From Campylobacteraceae bacterium (GTDB lineage: Bacteria > Campylobacterota > Campylobacteria > Campylobacterales > Sulfurovaceae): 20,844 bases of DNA. Below are positions 1 to 6,853 of this stretch, one piece after another (position 1 is the first letter of the stretch; the number at the start of each line of letters is the position of its first letter). Under the pieces are notes generated by a model that saw only the letters and a list, made by a program, of their open reading frames with translations, was not told the origin of the DNA and did no database searches. The DNA lies in assembly GCA_026985495.1 (NCBI GenBank), contig JALSQJ010000008.1:1-20844 (forward strand), written 5' to 3'. The translations under genes were made by a program, and so were the position numbers.

Positions 1-387
1 AGTGATTTAAAGATAAATTTTCCCTATAGTGTCTATAAAAGAACTGACCACTGTGTTGATGATAGCAACTCTATTTGGTACAACAAAATTATTGATAGTA
101 CAAAAGTAGAGAGAGATTACAAAAGCTTTGAACATATGAAACTAAAAAATAATCTCTATAAATATGGAATTGTTGTAAACCATAATCCAAAAGCTATTGC
201 AAATGGTGGTTCATGTATCTTTATACATATAAAGAGTCCTACAGGTAGTGGTACTGCTGGTTGTACGGCAATGAATGAAAAGAAAATTGTGAAAGTTTTA
301 AAGTGGCTCAAAGGAGAAGATAAGCCACTTTTACTACAATTACCTAAAGAGGAGATGGTAAAAGTAGATTTAAAATTAAGCCAATAA
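1..387 (+). CDS. L,D-transpeptidase (YkuD domain) family protein, 3' part only
   Basis: The reading frame is open from the first base of the window to the TAA at 385-387, so this is the C-terminal 128 residues of a longer protein. The ATG at 136 is internal, not a likely start. The segment GGSCIFIHIK followed by SGTAGCTAM matches the catalytic motif of YkuD-type L,D-transpeptidases: a His (codon 226-228) twelve residues before the nucleophilic Cys (codon 262-264) in a TAGC turn. Such enzymes act in the periplasm, forming or exchanging meso-diaminopimelate cross-links in peptidoglycan or attaching proteins to it; some relatives are carboxypeptidases instead. The last residues after the Cys are helical and Lys/Glu-rich, as usual. 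The signal peptide and N-terminal part lie outside the window. The 3' end overlaps the convergent small gene by 12 bases. Family call is firm; exact activity is not determinable. Confidence 0.85.
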   Translation, partial: SDLKINFPYSVYKRTDHCVDDSNSIWYNKIIDSTKVERDYKSFEHMKLKNNLYKYGIVVNHNPKAIANGGSCIFIHIKSPTGSGTAGCTAMNEKKIVKVLKWLKGEDKPLLLQLPKEEMVKVDLKLSQ

Positions 388-591
388 TCCCGTTTTGGCT
401 AAGAAAGGTTTTGCATCAATACTGTACTTCTCTTCAAATTTATTAATAAGAAGATTTAGACTATTATCTTCAGATACCCACTCTGCAAGATGATCTTTAC
501 AATATTTTTTCTCTCCAGAAGTAAAACCTTCGTAACTATTAAGTGCATTTTGGATAATATTTACTTTGTTAATTTCTCTATCGTGTCCCAT
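376..591 (-). CDS. small hypothetical protein, 71 aa
   Basis: I do not recognise this protein. The ATG is preceded by AAAAAGG nine bases upstream, a fair ribosome binding site. The product is a soluble, mostly helical, charged 71-residue protein with one Cys in a KKYCKDHLAEW stretch and no membrane segment or signal peptide. Its last four codons overlap, on the opposite strand, the end of the L,D-transpeptidase gene, so the two transcripts converge. Upstream lies the 230-base AT-rich gap before the bactofilin gene, which could hold a divergent promoter. Codon use is like its neighbours. It is probably a real, lineage-conserved small cytoplasmic protein, but I infer no function. Confidence 0.6.
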   Translation of the reverse strand: MGHDREINKVNIIQNALNSYEGFTSGEKKYCKDHLAEWVSEDNSLNLLINKFEEKYSIDAKPFLAKTGLLA

Positions 592-779
592 GTTTGTCAG
601 CCTTTTTGTTGAATTTAGTTATATATTTTCAATTCTAGCTAAAAATAGCTATATAAAAAATATCATATTAATAGTAATATTTTGGTTTAAACCAATTTTA
701 AACTAAAAAGAACATAAAATAATATATATCAACCTAATCTCTCTTTTTCACATTAATCTAATTCTATAAAATAATATTA

Positions 780-785
780 TATAAT
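780..785 (+). promoter_or_regulatory. putative -10 box of the bactofilin gene
   Basis: A TATAAT hexamer sits 36 bases before the bactofilin ATG in the AT-rich gap 592-821, with AAGGA at 807-811 as the likely ribosome binding site (ten-base spacing, slightly long). Campylobacterota promoters typically have a clear -10 box and no conserved -35 box, so the hexamer is the only signal expected. The rest of the gap shows no gene, and I see no strong hairpin in it. Confidence 0.45.
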
Positions 786-821
786 GATTTATAAAATTGA
801 TAAAAAAAGGAAAATATAGTC

Positions 822-1412
822 ATGTTTAAGGGGAATAAAAAGACAACTACTACAGCTACAAATCACACACCACAAAATACATTTATTGCTAAAGAGATTG
901 AAATTAATGGAAACTTCAAAGGTAAAGGTGCTGTACAAGTAGAGGGGATTTTACATGGTGATATAAATGTTACTTCTGTTGTTATTGGTGAGCATGGTAG
1001 GGTTAATGGAACCATTAATGCCATAAATGTAATTGTCAATGGAGAGCTTAATGGTAGCCTATTCTGTGACACATTAGAAGTTATGCCAAATGGTACTATT
1101 AGCAATGAGATAAAAGTTAAACGAGTTCTAATTTCAGGAAAAGTTGATGGCTCAATTGAATCGAAAGAGGAGATTAATATTGACAAAACAGGAGTTGTAA
1201 ATGCAACTAAAATGATAAGTAAAAATATTATGGTAGAGGGTAAATTTAAAGGAGATCTTATCTCTTCAGAACTATTAGAGATTGGTAATAGTGGTTCAGT
1301 TGAAGGGAATATTACCGTTAAAAATATAAAAACGCATGAGGGTGGGAGACTGCTTGGTTCAATGCAACTTTATACTCCAGAAATACCTAAAACTGAAATA
1401 GCTAAAAATTAG
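822..1412 (+). CDS. bactofilin (polymer-forming cytoskeletal protein)
   Basis: Bactofilins polymerise without nucleotide into filaments or sheets at the inner membrane and guide cell-wall enzymes; the Helicobacter pylori homologue CcmA is needed for helical shape. The sequence shows a short polar, Thr-rich N-terminal tail (residues 1-20), then a repetitive beta-helix to about residue 183. Rungs of about 15-17 residues alternate between a VEG/NGEL/SGKV type and an IGEHGRVNGTI/IGNSGSVEGNI type. A short polar tail closes it. I count about nine rungs, so at 196 residues it is longer than the common 110-140-residue bactofilins. The gene stands alone between the small ORF at 376-591 and the convergent RHH gene; the nearby L,D-transpeptidase fits a wall-shaping context, though on a separate transcript. 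The family call is secure; equivalence to ccmA is not established, so no symbol is given. Confidence 0.92.
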   Translation: MFKGNKKTTTTATNHTPQNTFIAKEIEINGNFKGKGAVQVEGILHGDINVTSVVIGEHGRVNGTINAINVIVNGELNGSLFCDTLEVMPNGTISNEIKVKRVLISGKVDGSIESKEEINIDKTGVVNATKMISKNIMVEGKFKGDLISSELLEIGNSGSVEGNITVKNIKTHEGGRLLGSMQLYTPEIPKTEIAKN

Positions 1413-1420
1413 AAGAAGAG

Positions 1421-1645
1421 CTAATCATCAAAATCTACACCATCCCAGAACTCATCGTAGTCTAGGTTGGTCATAGCATTTTCATCTGCCATATTTTTTT
1501 CTAACAACTCCTTTTGTACTTTTACAAAATATTCATCTAATGCCTCTTCAACTACCCAACTTACATCTTTTTTTAACAACTTTGAAAAAGCTTTTAGGTT
1601 CTCAATGGTATCTGATTTTAATCTGAAATCCAATTTTTCACTCAT
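1421..1645 (-). CDS. ribbon-helix-helix (CopG/antitoxin-like) protein
   Basis: This 74-residue protein starts with a beta-strand-like LDFRLKSDT followed by two helices (ENLKAFSKLLKK and SWVVEEALDEYFVKV), the layout of a ribbon-helix-helix DNA-binding fold, which works as a dimer. The C-terminal 20 residues are strongly acidic (DYDEFWDGVDFDD), as in antitoxins whose tail masks a partner. The ATG lies four bases after the TAA of the TRAP permease gene, and its ribosome binding site GGGG is inside the end of that gene, so the two are very probably co-transcribed. No toxin ORF lies beside it: the next gene downstream is the convergent bactofilin. It may be a stand-alone regulator, perhaps autoregulating the operon, or an antitoxin orphaned from its toxin. 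Confidence 0.7.
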   Translation of the reverse strand: MSEKLDFRLKSDTIENLKAFSKLLKKDVSWVVEEALDEYFVKVQKELLEKNMADENAMTNLDYDEFWDGVDFDD

Positions 1646-1649
1646 ACTT

Positions 1650-3500
1650 TTACCCCAATAGATAGATTATATTTGGAAATAGTACCACAATTAGGAGTGC
1701 TAAAAGCTGTAAAATAATAAAAGGGATAACTCCTCTGTATATCTCTCCTGTTGTTACCATATCACCTGCTGCACCTTTAAGGTAGAAGAGTGCAAAACCA
1801 AAAGGTGGTGTAAGAAAAGATGCCTGCATATTTAAAGCAATAAGAACAGCAAACCAAATAGGGTCAATACTAAATGAGTGAGCAATAGGTACTAAAATAG
1901 GCACAACTACAAAAGCTATCTCAATAAAGTCTATAAAAAAGCCCAACATAAAAATAACTAACATTGAAATCAAGATAAATGTCCACTTATCGCCCACCTC
2001 ATCTTTAAAAAACTCCATTGCCATAACATCTCCACCAAGCTCATTAAAGACCAATGAGAACGCTGTTGCTCCAATTAAAATCATAAATATCATAGAGGTA
2101 AGTTTAACCGACTCAATAGAGGAGTAACGCATAAGCTCAAAAGATAACTGACCATTTATCCATGCTAAAAGTAATGCCCCAATTACCCCAATAGCAGCCG
2201 ATTCAGTAGGACTAGCAATACCTGCGAAAATAGAGCCTAATACTGCTAAAATAAGTAATAGAGGAGGGAAAATAACCTTTAGAGCCTCTTTAACAACTGT
2301 TCTATAAGACTCATCGTTAGGAATAGCAGGAGCAACCTCTTTATTGAAAAAGGCAAAAATTAAGATGTAAAGAATATACAACCCAATCAAAATAAGTCCA
2401 GGAACAACAGCAGCTTTAAATAGGTCTCCCACACTTAAATGCATCTGGTCACCTAAAACAATGAGAACTATAGATGGTGGAATAATCTGACCAAGTGTTC
2501 CACTAGCAGCAATAGAGCCTGTTGCCAACCCTGATGAGTAGTTATGTTTTAACATAAGAGGTAAAGCAATGAGACTCATCATCACCACCGATGCCCCAAC
2601 AATTCCTGTAGAGGCTGCCAATATTGCCCCAACTACTACAACTGAGATTGCTAATCCTCCTCGAATACCTCCAAAAAGTTTACCCATTGATAGAAGAAGA
2701 TTCTCTGCCATTTTTGATTTCTCTAAAATAAGCCCCATCAATATAAAGAGTGGAACTGACATAAGTGTAACATTTCCCATAATTCCATAGACTCTATAGG
2801 GTAACATGGCTAATACATTTAATCCCAGCTCATCAGAGATAAGTGCAAAAAAGAGTGCTACTCCTGCAAATACAAATGCCACTTGAAACCCTGTAAGAAG
2901 TAGAAAGAGTGTCAAAGAGAACATAAGCCATAGAGGATTAGTCCAAAAGGCTAAATCGAGAGAAGAGAAGAGTAAAAATGCAACAACACCACCTATCCCT
3001 AACCATAAATTTCTTTTACTATCTATCTTTTGGTAGGCTTTTATAATCTCTGAAATGGCTTGAAATAGCAACAACACAAAAGCTAAAAAGAGTACACCTT
3101 TTATAATATATCTACGAGATAATCCCCCAGGGTCTGAAGAGATTTCATTTTGCAGATAGCTCTGTACCATCATATCATAAGAGCCATTTAAAAAGAGAAG
3201 AGCAAATGGAATAAGTAAAAAAATCATTGAGAGTATCTGAACTATTGCTTTTGTCTCTTTAGAGTAGTGAACAAATAGAATATCGACACGAACATGCTTG
3301 TCATGCTTTAAAGCATAAGAGAGTCCAAATAGAAAAACAGCATCAAAAATATGCCACTCTAACTCTTGTAATGCAATAGAACCTCCTGAATAGAGGTAAC
3401 GCATAGTTGCATCATAGCCTATAAGTAGTGCTAAAAATATGGCTAAAATAGCTGTCAAAAACCCTATTTTTTTTGTAAAAGTATCAATATAGTAGCTCAA
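1650..3500 (-). CDS. TRAP transporter permease, fused DctQ-DctM
   Basis: Tripartite ATP-independent periplasmic transporters import organic acids and similar solutes using an ion gradient, with a small (DctQ) and large (DctM) membrane subunit and a periplasmic binding protein (DctP). Residues 1 to about 165 form the DctQ part: four membrane helices with the typical LQELEWHIFDAVFLFGLSYA and HVRVDIL motifs. After a link near 165-185, the rest is DctM with many helices, including the re-entrant-type segments SVPLFILMGLILEKS, GAILAASTGIVGASVVMMS and ASGTLGQIIPPSIVLIVLG. The protein is complete at 616 residues. The start is TTG at 3498-3500, supported by AAGGA five to six bases upstream. The gene is 23 bases after the unknown gene and 4 bases before the RHH gene. 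No dctP lies in the window, so the substrate is unknown. Confidence 0.93.
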   Translation of the reverse strand: MSYYIDTFTKKIGFLTAILAIFLALLIGYDATMRYLYSGGSIALQELEWHIFDAVFLFGLSYALKHDKHVRVDILFVHYSKETKAIVQILSMIFLLIPFALLFLNGSYDMMVQSYLQNEISSDPGGLSRRYIIKGVLFLAFVLLLFQAISEIIKAYQKIDSKRNLWLGIGGVVAFLLFSSLDLAFWTNPLWLMFSLTLFLLLTGFQVAFVFAGVALFFALISDELGLNVLAMLPYRVYGIMGNVTLMSVPLFILMGLILEKSKMAENLLLSMGKLFGGIRGGLAISVVVVGAILAASTGIVGASVVMMSLIALPLMLKHNYSSGLATGSIAASGTLGQIIPPSIVLIVLGDQMHLSVGDLFKAAVVPGLILIGLYILYILIFAFFNKEVAPAIPNDESYRTVVKEALKVIFPPLLLILAVLGSIFAGIASPTESAAIGVIGALLLAWINGQLSFELMRYSSIESVKLTSMIFMILIGATAFSLVFNELGGDVMAMEFFKDEVGDKWTFILISMLVIFMLGFFIDFIEIAFVVVPILVPIAHSFSIDPIWFAVLIALNMQASFLTPPFGFALFYLKGAAGDMVTTGEIYRGVIPFIILQLLALLIVVLFPNIIYLLG

Positions 3501-3523
3501 AAAGTTCCTTTTTTGAAATTATA

Positions 3524-4129
3524 CTATGATGATAGTAAAAAGTTACTACGTTTCAGCTCTTGATTTCTAGGTATCTTTTTTAAAAGGTTATCATATTTAT
3601 AGAGACAACTCTCTATATAGATATATCTCAAATGCAACTCTTGCAAATAGCTGTTTGCCTCATCAATTTTTAGATAGATTTGTTTTAGATAGTTTTGAGC
3701 TTTTTTTTCAATATCTTTATCTGAACTAAAAAATGACCTTTTGCTAACTATTTCAGCAAACTCTTCTAAATTGGTTAAAAGCAATAAAACATTTTTATGG
3801 TGAAATTTAATCTTACTTCTATTACGTTCAAATTGATTAATCTCCTCTAATACTTGATTACCAAGAAAAATCAACTGACCTCTTTTTCGATTTTTCTCTC
3901 GACCCACACCAAAAGATTTATAGAGAATTCTACTCAAAAACCCCTCCTCCTCTTTTAGTTGTTGAAGTATAAACTCAATCGACTCAAATAGAATACTATT
4001 TATCTTATATTCAATGGCTAACTCTTGTTGAGCATTCTCTATAATTTTATTATCTATCTTCTCTAATAACTCTATAAAAACTCTCTCTTCACTATGTAGT
4101 AACTTATCAATATAGCTATTATTAAGCAT
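3524..4129 (-). CDS. hypothetical helical protein, first gene of the TRAP operon
   Basis: I do not recognise this 201-residue protein. It is highly charged and almost entirely helical, with long Glu/Lys/Leu-rich stretches that look like coiled coil (for example FESIEFILQQLKEEEGFL and a segment near residues 145-185). It has no signal peptide and no membrane segment. A basic patch, GREKNRKRG, lies about residues 75-85. The start is well supported: ATG preceded by a near-perfect TAAGGAG, with a TATAAT box just upstream. The stop is 23 bases before the TRAP permease TTG start, so it is probably the first gene of that operon. It could be a scaffold or regulatory protein; the sequence shows no catalytic motif. 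Being a real gene is likely; function unknown. Confidence 0.65.
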   Translation of the reverse strand: MLNNSYIDKLLHSEERVFIELLEKIDNKIIENAQQELAIEYKINSILFESIEFILQQLKEEEGFLSRILYKSFGVGREKNRKRGQLIFLGNQVLEEINQFERNRSKIKFHHKNVLLLLTNLEEFAEIVSKRSFFSSDKDIEKKAQNYLKQIYLKIDEANSYLQELHLRYIYIESCLYKYDNLLKKIPRNQELKRSNFLLSS

Positions 4130-4150
4130 TTTTACTCCTTACAGTAATAT

Positions 4151-4156
4151 ATTATA
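4151..4156 (-). promoter_or_regulatory. -10 box of the unknown/TRAP/RHH operon
   Basis: On the minus strand a perfect TATAAT is followed 21 bases later by the ATG at 4129, with TAAGGAG in between. That gives an expected transcript leader of about 14 bases carrying one strong ribosome binding site. Upstream of the hexamer is a T-rich stretch in place of a -35 box, as is usual in Campylobacterota. Confidence 0.6.
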
Positions 4157-4222
4157 ATTAAAAAAGTTTAAAATTGTACTTTTTTATTTAATTTTAACTT
4201 AATTAGCTATTAGTTAATTTTT

Positions 4223-4834
4223 TTACCTCCACCCAACCAATAAAAATACTCTAAACTCTGCATGTGGCTTTTTAATGGTATTAGCATGATAGACCTCAAC
4301 CTTTTTAAAGCCAACTCTTTGAGCTATCTCTTTTAGTTCATTTGGCTCAAACCCAAAATGGAAAACTCCCTCATTGTTACTGTGGAAAGTACCATCTTCT
4401 CTCTCTAAATCAGCTAGAGCAATGAAGCCATCTTTAGGTAATAGAGCATAAAACTTCTTAAAAAGTTCCTCAACATCTTCAATATGATGAATTGTCATAG
4501 AGGAGATAATTCCATCAAATCTACTACCTTCTGGTAAATTTTGGGTAGATAAATCTAAATTAACAATCGAAGTTTCACAACCAAAAAGATTTGACTTCTC
4601 ATTAAACACCTCTAACATAGAGGGAGAGTTATCAAGAGCTGTAACTTTGCCTATCTTATCTGACAAACTAAAAGAGAGCAATCCTGTACCTGCTCCAAAA
4701 TCCATTAGATGCATACTATCATTTAACTCTATCTTATCTTCAATCACATTGGCAATAGCTTTTGCCCCTTGTACTCGTTTACTGTTTGCGTCCCACTCTT
4801 TTGACTTGTGGGCAAATAGATCCTTGCTACTCAT
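4223..4834 (-). CDS. class I SAM-dependent methyltransferase
   Basis: This 203-residue cytoplasmic protein has the S-adenosylmethionine-binding fold. Motif I is LMDFGAGTG (residues 43-51), an acidic residue ends the second strand in ALDNSPSML (66-74), and the post-strand-4 motif is FDGIISSMTIHHIEDVEEL, followed by LPKDGFIALADLE. These are hallmarks of the UbiE/Methyltransf_11-25 group that methylates small molecules; the sequence does not reveal the substrate. Its ATG overlaps the TAA of the MurF-like gene by one base (TAATG), so translation is probably coupled. The C-terminus is hydrophobic (FRVFLLVGW). No other methyltransferase-pathway genes are nearby. A link to wall precursor metabolism is only suggested by the overlap. 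Confidence 0.88.
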   Translation of the reverse strand: MSSKDLFAHKSKEWDANSKRVQGAKAIANVIEDKIELNDSMHLMDFGAGTGLLSFSLSDKIGKVTALDNSPSMLEVFNEKSNLFGCETSIVNLDLSTQNLPEGSRFDGIISSMTIHHIEDVEELFKKFYALLPKDGFIALADLEREDGTFHSNNEGVFHFGFEPNELKEIAQRVGFKKVEVYHANTIKKPHAEFRVFLLVGWR

Positions 4835-6261
4835 TATATAAAACTCGGTGCATCATTAGCAAATAGAATTAAATCTCCTGCTTTTGTCTGTTCAATTAGC
4901 ATATCTTGCATCTTATCTTTACTCTCCAATTTTATCAATTTTGTAGATTCTACATGGTCTTTAAAAATTCCATAGTTTAAATCACCTGTTAAAACAACTA
5001 AGTCAAATACCTCATTAGCTCTCTTTGCAATCTCAATATTCATCTGCTCATCTACCTCTACAAGACCAGGTGTAATGACCACTTTTCGCCCATCATAAGT
5101 AGAAGCCAAATTGAACCCCTCCATCATTCCATCAATATTTCCGTTGAATGAGTCATCAATAATTACCTTTCCTCCTGCATCTATTCGTTGCAATCTATGT
5201 GGTGTTGGCTCTAGGGTATTGAGCTGTTTTTTAATACTCTCTTCATCTATATCTAATGCTTTTGCTACTTTAATAGCTCCTGCTAAATTCATAGCATTAA
5301 AAGAACCTAAAATATTAGCATGGTACGCCTCATTATCTATCTTGAAGTCCAACCCATCTAAGGTTGCTTTTATATCATGTATCTCTTTTCCAAATGAGTG
5401 AACATGTTTAATGGGCTGAAATTTTGCAGACTCATGAACCCACGCCTCTTTAAGTCTATCTGAACTCAAAATCTCCATTTTAGTATTTCGGATATTCTCT
5501 AAACTTCCAAAATACTCAATATGTGCAGGTCCAATCTTTCCAACTACTGCTAAATGTGGGTTAACAAACTTTGAAATCTCAGCAATATCACCTGCTCCTC
5601 TTGCACCCATCTCAACCACATAAACCTCTGTGTCACTTGGTAGGTCATCATTAATATCTTTTACCACTCCACCAAAGGTATTGACTGAACGAGGAGTTGC
5701 ATAGACACTATATTTTGCTTTTAAAATGTGAGCTATATAGTTCTTGATACTTGTTTTACCATATGAAGCCGTCACCCCTACAACTACCATATTTTCCATG
5801 CTATCAAGCCTCTTCTCTGCCTTCTTTACAAAACCATAAAAGAGCATCTTCTCCATCATAGCTGAGATAAAATAGGCAAGAACAATTGGAGTAACCACAG
5901 CAAAACTCTCATAAGGAACTCCTGCAAATTTAAGCATAACCACAAAAAGGGTCAAAAATATTAAAGTTGCAAAAAAACGCTTAACACGCCCTGTAAAGAT
6001 TAAAGGTTTATCCTGCTCTTTTCGCCAAAAGTACAATGCAACAACATATCCAACAGTTGCAATAATACTTAAATCAAAATATTTATTTAACAAAAAGTAG
6101 GCAAGTAGAGGAAGTAGAAAATAGACCAAATGCCACCATGTTTTGGTGTGGTGAAATAGTACTCTTTCAATTCTATAAGAGTACCACTGCATATTGGTCA
6201 TAAAATAGTACCCCAGTGCCAGTACAAAAACTATATTGCTTATGATGTCTAAAAATAACAT
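4834..6261 (-). CDS. murF: MurF-like Mur ligase with N-terminal membrane domain
   Basis: MurF adds D-Ala-D-Ala to the UDP-MurNAc-tripeptide, the last cytoplasmic step of peptidoglycan precursor synthesis. The ligase part begins near residue 155. The ATP loop is GVTASYGKTS (162-171), a variant of the usual GxTGSxGKTT; then come TPRSVNTFGG, EMGARGAGDI, the metal/nucleotide region HIEYFG, PTPHRLQ, and DDSFNGN, which corresponds to the DDSYNANP signature of MurF. Residues 1-150 hold about five hydrophobic segments in place of the usual soluble substrate-binding domain, so the enzyme should be tethered to the inner membrane. The start is supported by AGAGGA seven bases upstream. I believe similar forms occur in other Campylobacterota but cannot confirm it here. 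It is followed, with a one-base overlap, by the methyltransferase gene. MurF is the best call; another Mur-type amide ligase is possible. Confidence 0.8.
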   Translation of the reverse strand: MLFLDIISNIVFVLALGYYFMTNMQWYSYRIERVLFHHTKTWWHLVYFLLPLLAYFLLNKYFDLSIIATVGYVVALYFWRKEQDKPLIFTGRVKRFFATLIFLTLFVVMLKFAGVPYESFAVVTPIVLAYFISAMMEKMLFYGFVKKAEKRLDSMENMVVVGVTASYGKTSIKNYIAHILKAKYSVYATPRSVNTFGGVVKDINDDLPSDTEVYVVEMGARGAGDIAEISKFVNPHLAVVGKIGPAHIEYFGSLENIRNTKMEILSSDRLKEAWVHESAKFQPIKHVHSFGKEIHDIKATLDGLDFKIDNEAYHANILGSFNAMNLAGAIKVAKALDIDEESIKKQLNTLEPTPHRLQRIDAGGKVIIDDSFNGNIDGMMEGFNLASTYDGRKVVITPGLVEVDEQMNIEIAKRANEVFDLVVLTGDLNYGIFKDHVESTKLIKLESKDKMQDMLIEQTKAGDLILFANDAPSFI

Positions 6262-6295
6262 TGTTTATCCTCTTTGAATTCAAGTTAAGAATTTT

Positions 6296-6301
6296 ATCAT
6301 A
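6296..6301 (-). promoter_or_regulatory. putative -10 box of murF
   Basis: A TATGAT hexamer on the minus strand lies in the 64-base gap before the murF ATG, leaving room for a leader of about 28 bases that contains the AGAGGA ribosome binding site. It is a single weak signal in AT-rich sequence; read-through from the upstream membrane-protein gene is an alternative. Confidence 0.35.
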
Positions 6302-6325
6302 TTTGGACTTCAATAGTTGGAGTTT

Positions 6326-6745
6326 TTAAGCGATATGCATAAACTGTGAAAGAAAAATAATAGTCAATACAAAAGCAAAAGGGAGCTGATGCCCCTTAAA
6401 TACTAAAGGTTGAATTTTCAAATAGACCTGCATAAAACCTCTAAGTCCTAACCATAGACCTAAAAATGCTTTCAAAGAGAGTAATATTTGAAAGTGTGTC
6501 ATACCCTCATCTGAAATAGTTCCAAACACTTGGGAGATAAGGTATAACCCCGTTAAAACAGCCACAATAAGAGTTGGTGGAACTACCTTTCTTACAAACA
6601 TCATAAATGATTCTCTTGCTTTTTTATGCTCTTCTGTAGTTAATGTTCTTGGCATTTTATTTAAAAATAGATTGTCAGTAATAAGAAAACCACCATAGAT
6701 AAAAGCAGAAAAAAGATGAATCGTTTTAATAAAAATAAAAAGCAT
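6326..6745 (-). CDS. small integral membrane protein, CopD/HemJ-like
   Basis: This 139-residue protein has four predicted membrane helices (about residues 3-25, 53-75, 85-105 and 118-137). The helix-1 sequence IKTIHLFSAFIYGGFL has a His followed by small residues, and other His residues sit near membrane ends (FKGHQLP, FMHIA). This arrangement resembles the CopD, DUF2269 and HemJ group of four-helix proteins that often bind haem or metal, but the match is not strong enough to assign a function. The start has AGGA seven bases upstream, and a TATAAT box lies at 6769-6774. The gene follows the gltB terminator and precedes murF by 64 bases. It differs clearly from the true HemJ encoded at 18588-19094. 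Confidence 0.7.
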   Translation of the reverse strand: MLFIFIKTIHLFSAFIYGGFLITDNLFLNKMPRTLTTEEHKKARESFMMFVRKVVPPTLIVAVLTGLYLISQVFGTISDEGMTHFQILLSLKAFLGLWLGLRGFMQVYLKIQPLVFKGHQLPFAFVLTIIFLSQFMHIA

Positions 6746-6768
6746 AAGAAGTCCTAAAGTTTTAAAAA

Positions 6769-6774
6769 ATTATA
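6769..6774 (-). promoter_or_regulatory. putative -10 box of the small membrane protein gene
   Basis: A perfect TATAAT on the minus strand lies between the gltB terminator and the ATG at 6745, giving an expected leader of about 16 bases. Because the strong terminator is just upstream, this gene needs its own promoter, which supports the call. Confidence 0.5.
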
Positions 6775-6810
6775 GAGTAAATTAAATAAAGAAGATTTGA
6801 TATAGGTCAA

Positions 6811-6842
6811 TAAAAACTGAACAAGAGAAAAAACTCTTGTTC
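6811..6842 (-). terminator. intrinsic terminator of gltB
   Basis: The arms GAACAAGAG (6819-6827) and CTCTTGTTC (6834-6842) form a perfect 9-bp stem with a six-base homopolymer loop. On the minus strand the stem is followed by AG and a run of five T (6812-6816). It starts 12 bases after the gltB stop codon, the classical layout of a Rho-independent terminator. Confidence 0.87.
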
Positions 6843-6853
6843 TTAAAAGAGGA

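Noticed and set aside
863..1186. 107-codon antisense frame within the bactofilin gene
   Set aside because: It lies wholly inside a well-supported gene, opposite a repetitive region, with no start signal or recognisable domain.
1421..1645. Toxin-antitoxin pair based on the RHH protein
   Set aside because: No toxin-sized ORF with toxin features lies next to it; neighbours are a transporter and a bactofilin.
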